The position numbers and the translations under genes were made by a program. A stretch of 23,114 nucleotides of DNA from a virus, in IMG/VR virus record IMGVR_UViG_3300006802_000607, positions 1-23,114 of that record; one strand, given 5' to 3'. Below, in pieces: positions 21,844 through 23,114 of the stretch. A model generated the notes under the pieces. The model saw only the letters and a program-made list of their open reading frames with translations, was not told the origin of the DNA and did not search any database. Each line of letters begins with the position of its first letter. Position 1 is the stretch's first letter.

Positions 21844-23022
21844 ATGCTACTTCGTCCCCACCAACAACGTGCTCTGGATGCCATGTCGGTGAACGATAAA
21901 GGTCAGATCATTGTTCCTACTGGTGGTGGTAAGACCATCTGTATGATCCAAGATTGCCGCATGTTGATGAACGCACTGTACGGCAAGAATCCTACCTTTA
22001 TTGTTGTTGCTCCTCGCATTATGCTTGCTGAGCAACTCTCTTCTGAGTTTCTTGAGTTTATCACTGATGCCAACGTGATGCACGTTCACTCTGGTGAAAC
22101 TCATCACTTCTCTTCTACCAAACCCCATGAGATTCGTGGTTGGTGGAAGAAGAACAACGATGCTCCCCGTATTATCTTCACCACCTACAACTCTCTGCGT
22201 CGTGTAGTCGATGCTCATATTGATGTGGATACTATCTACTTCGATGAGGCACACAATAGTGTGAAGAAGAACTTCTTCCCTGCTGTTGAGCATTACAGTG
22301 CTGAGGCAGATCGTTGCTTCTTCTTTACTGCTACTCCCAAGCACTCTGCCACGTTTGCTAAACCTGGCATGAATGATGCTGAGGTTTATGGTCAGGTGAT
22401 TGAGCAAGTTCCTGCTCCTGAACTTGTCGAAGGTGGGTTCATTCTTCCCCCTAAAGTTGTTGTTCAGGAGATGCAGAATGTCGGCATTGGGCAAACTGTT
22501 CCCGAACGTGATTGCGATCACCTGCTAGAGTCTATCGACGGCAATGAGAACATGCAAAAGGTTCTTATTTGTGCCAAGAAGACTAAAGACATCATCAATG
22601 TTGTCGGTGATTCTCCTTTCATCGGCAAGATGCATGAGAAAGGTTACTCTGTGATGTGGATTACTTCCAAGCACGGTGCTTTCATCGATGGCATCAAAGT
22701 TGACCGTGAGAAGTTCTTCGACACCATGAATGAGTGGGGTCGTGATAAGGATAAGAAGTTTGTTGTCATGCACCACTCTATCCTGTCCGAAGGAATCAAC
22801 GTCCACGGTCTCTCTGCCTGCATCATGTTGCGTGGCATGGATTACATCGAGATCGCACAAACTGTCGGTCGTGTGATCCGTCTGGGTGAAGGTAAGACCT
22901 TCGGGCTTGTCAATGTCCCTGTCTTTGGCAAGGTTGGCATCAACACTGCTGCTAAAGTTCAGAAGGTCGTTGACATCATCTTCGAGCAGGGTGATGCTGC
23001 TATCTCCACTATTCGTCGTTGA
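21844..23022 (+). CDS. DEAH-box superfamily 2 helicase
   Basis: 392 aa with the full set of SF2 motifs: RPHQQRALDAM (Q-type start), Walker A PTGGGKT (25-31), DEAH (134-137), motif III TAT (162-164), LSEGINVHGL (motif V, 314-323) and motif VI QTVGRVIR (339-346). This is the UvsW / type III restriction-like (ResIII) branch. UvsW of T4 unwinds branched DNA and is linked to recombination-dependent replication. This protein is shorter than UvsW (T4 about 500 aa), so the name is not used. Arg is encoded only by CGT or CGC (no AGA or AGG), unlike the fibre genes. A sigma70-type promoter and two hairpins precede it. The next ORF begins 2 nt after its stop. Confidence 0.85.
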   Translation: MLLRPHQQRALDAMSVNDKGQIIVPTGGGKTICMIQDCRMLMNALYGKNPTFIVVAPRIMLAEQLSSEFLEFITDANVMHVHSGETHHFSSTKPHEIRGWWKKNNDAPRIIFTTYNSLRRVVDAHIDVDTIYFDEAHNSVKKNFFPAVEHYSAEADRCFFFTATPKHSATFAKPGMNDAEVYGQVIEQVPAPELVEGGFILPPKVVVQEMQNVGIGQTVPERDCDHLLESIDGNENMQKVLICAKKTKDIINVVGDSPFIGKMHEKGYSVMWITSKHGAFIDGIKVDREKFFDTMNEWGRDKDKKFVVMHHSILSEGINVHGLSACIMLRGMDYIEIAQTVGRVIRLGEGKTFGLVNVPVFGKVGINTAAKVQKVVDIIFEQGDAAISTIRR

Positions 23023-23024
23023 TT

Positions 23025-23114
23025 ATGTACACTCTCAAGATTCTTGGTCCTGCTTTACTCTCTCTGTGTGGTGCTAACTTTGTAGAGGGACAGGGACAAC
23101 TTTGTAATGTTGAC
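23025..23114 (+). CDS. ORF start, truncated by window end (signal-peptide-like N-terminus)
   Basis: ATG at 23025 begins two bases after the helicase stop and the frame is open for 30 codons to the edge. The start MYTLKILGPALLSLCGANF is hydrophobic with a Cys, and is followed by a polar sequence. Too little is present to assign a function. Confidence 0.5.
   Translation, partial: MYTLKILGPALLSLCGANFVEGQGQLCNVD

Noticed and set aside
21847-22521. Long minus-strand ORF (224 aa) opposite the helicase
   Set aside because: The plus-strand frame has all helicase motifs; the antisense frame is open because of codon bias in the helicase.

Overview
This window looks like part of the genome of a T4-like cyanophage (contractile-tailed phage of marine Synechococcus or Prochlorococcus). 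The basis is a baseplate hub/spike gene run, very large tail-fibre genes with short late-promoter motifs, two tRNA genes, and a phage-type phycoerythrobilin synthase (PebS) gene. Genes are packed end to end, many with 0-4 nt gaps or ATGA/TAATG overlaps, and there is no gene-free stretch over 300 bases. Both ends cut through genes. No comparison could be run; family names come from recognised motifs and recalled family sequences.

Layout. (1) 1-6987, plus strand: tail-core/baseplate operon. It holds two membrane-segment proteins (the second with a decayed M23-like C-terminal domain), a gp27-like hub, a 70-aa protein ending in a CP12-like tail, a gp5-like OB-fold protein, a Cys-containing structural protein and a beta-helical spike protein. 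(2) 6977-8329: host-type (sigma70) promoter, three small ORFs (one Phd/YefM-like), tRNA-Pro(UGG), tRNA-Leu(UAA) and pebS, probably an early cassette. (3) 8333-10025, plus strand: late-type promoter and three exported proteins, two of them paralogues. (4) 9922-11853, minus strand: a four-gene, overlapping envelope operon with two small membrane proteins, a secreted HExxH metallopeptidase and a proline-rich membrane protein. (5) 11885-20618: late promoter and three huge tail-fibre/adhesin genes: a 1737-aa protein with an S74 chaperone domain and a Pro-Tyr tail, a 517-aa fibre with repeats, and a 632-aa Gly-rich/Cys-rich adhesin. (6) 20602-23114: two sigma70-type promoters, a 2OG-Fe(II) oxygenase, a zinc-ribbon protein, a DEAH-box helicase with distinctive codon usage, and the start of one more ORF.

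Two promoter classes appear to organise the window. Late promoters are AT-rich CTAAATA/CAATAAATA motifs, four of five lying 21-23 nt before a start codon, and they precede virion and exported-protein genes. Host-like TTGACN / TATAAT promoters start inside the 3' end of the preceding late gene and precede the metabolic, tRNA and DNA-processing genes. The most unusual items are the CP12-like GAPDH-binding tail inside the baseplate operon, the two-strand island of exported and membrane proteins, Cys-rich mini-ORFs nested under two signal peptides, the 12-cysteine cluster in the presumed adhesin, and the structured leader plus AGA-free codon usage of the helicase.
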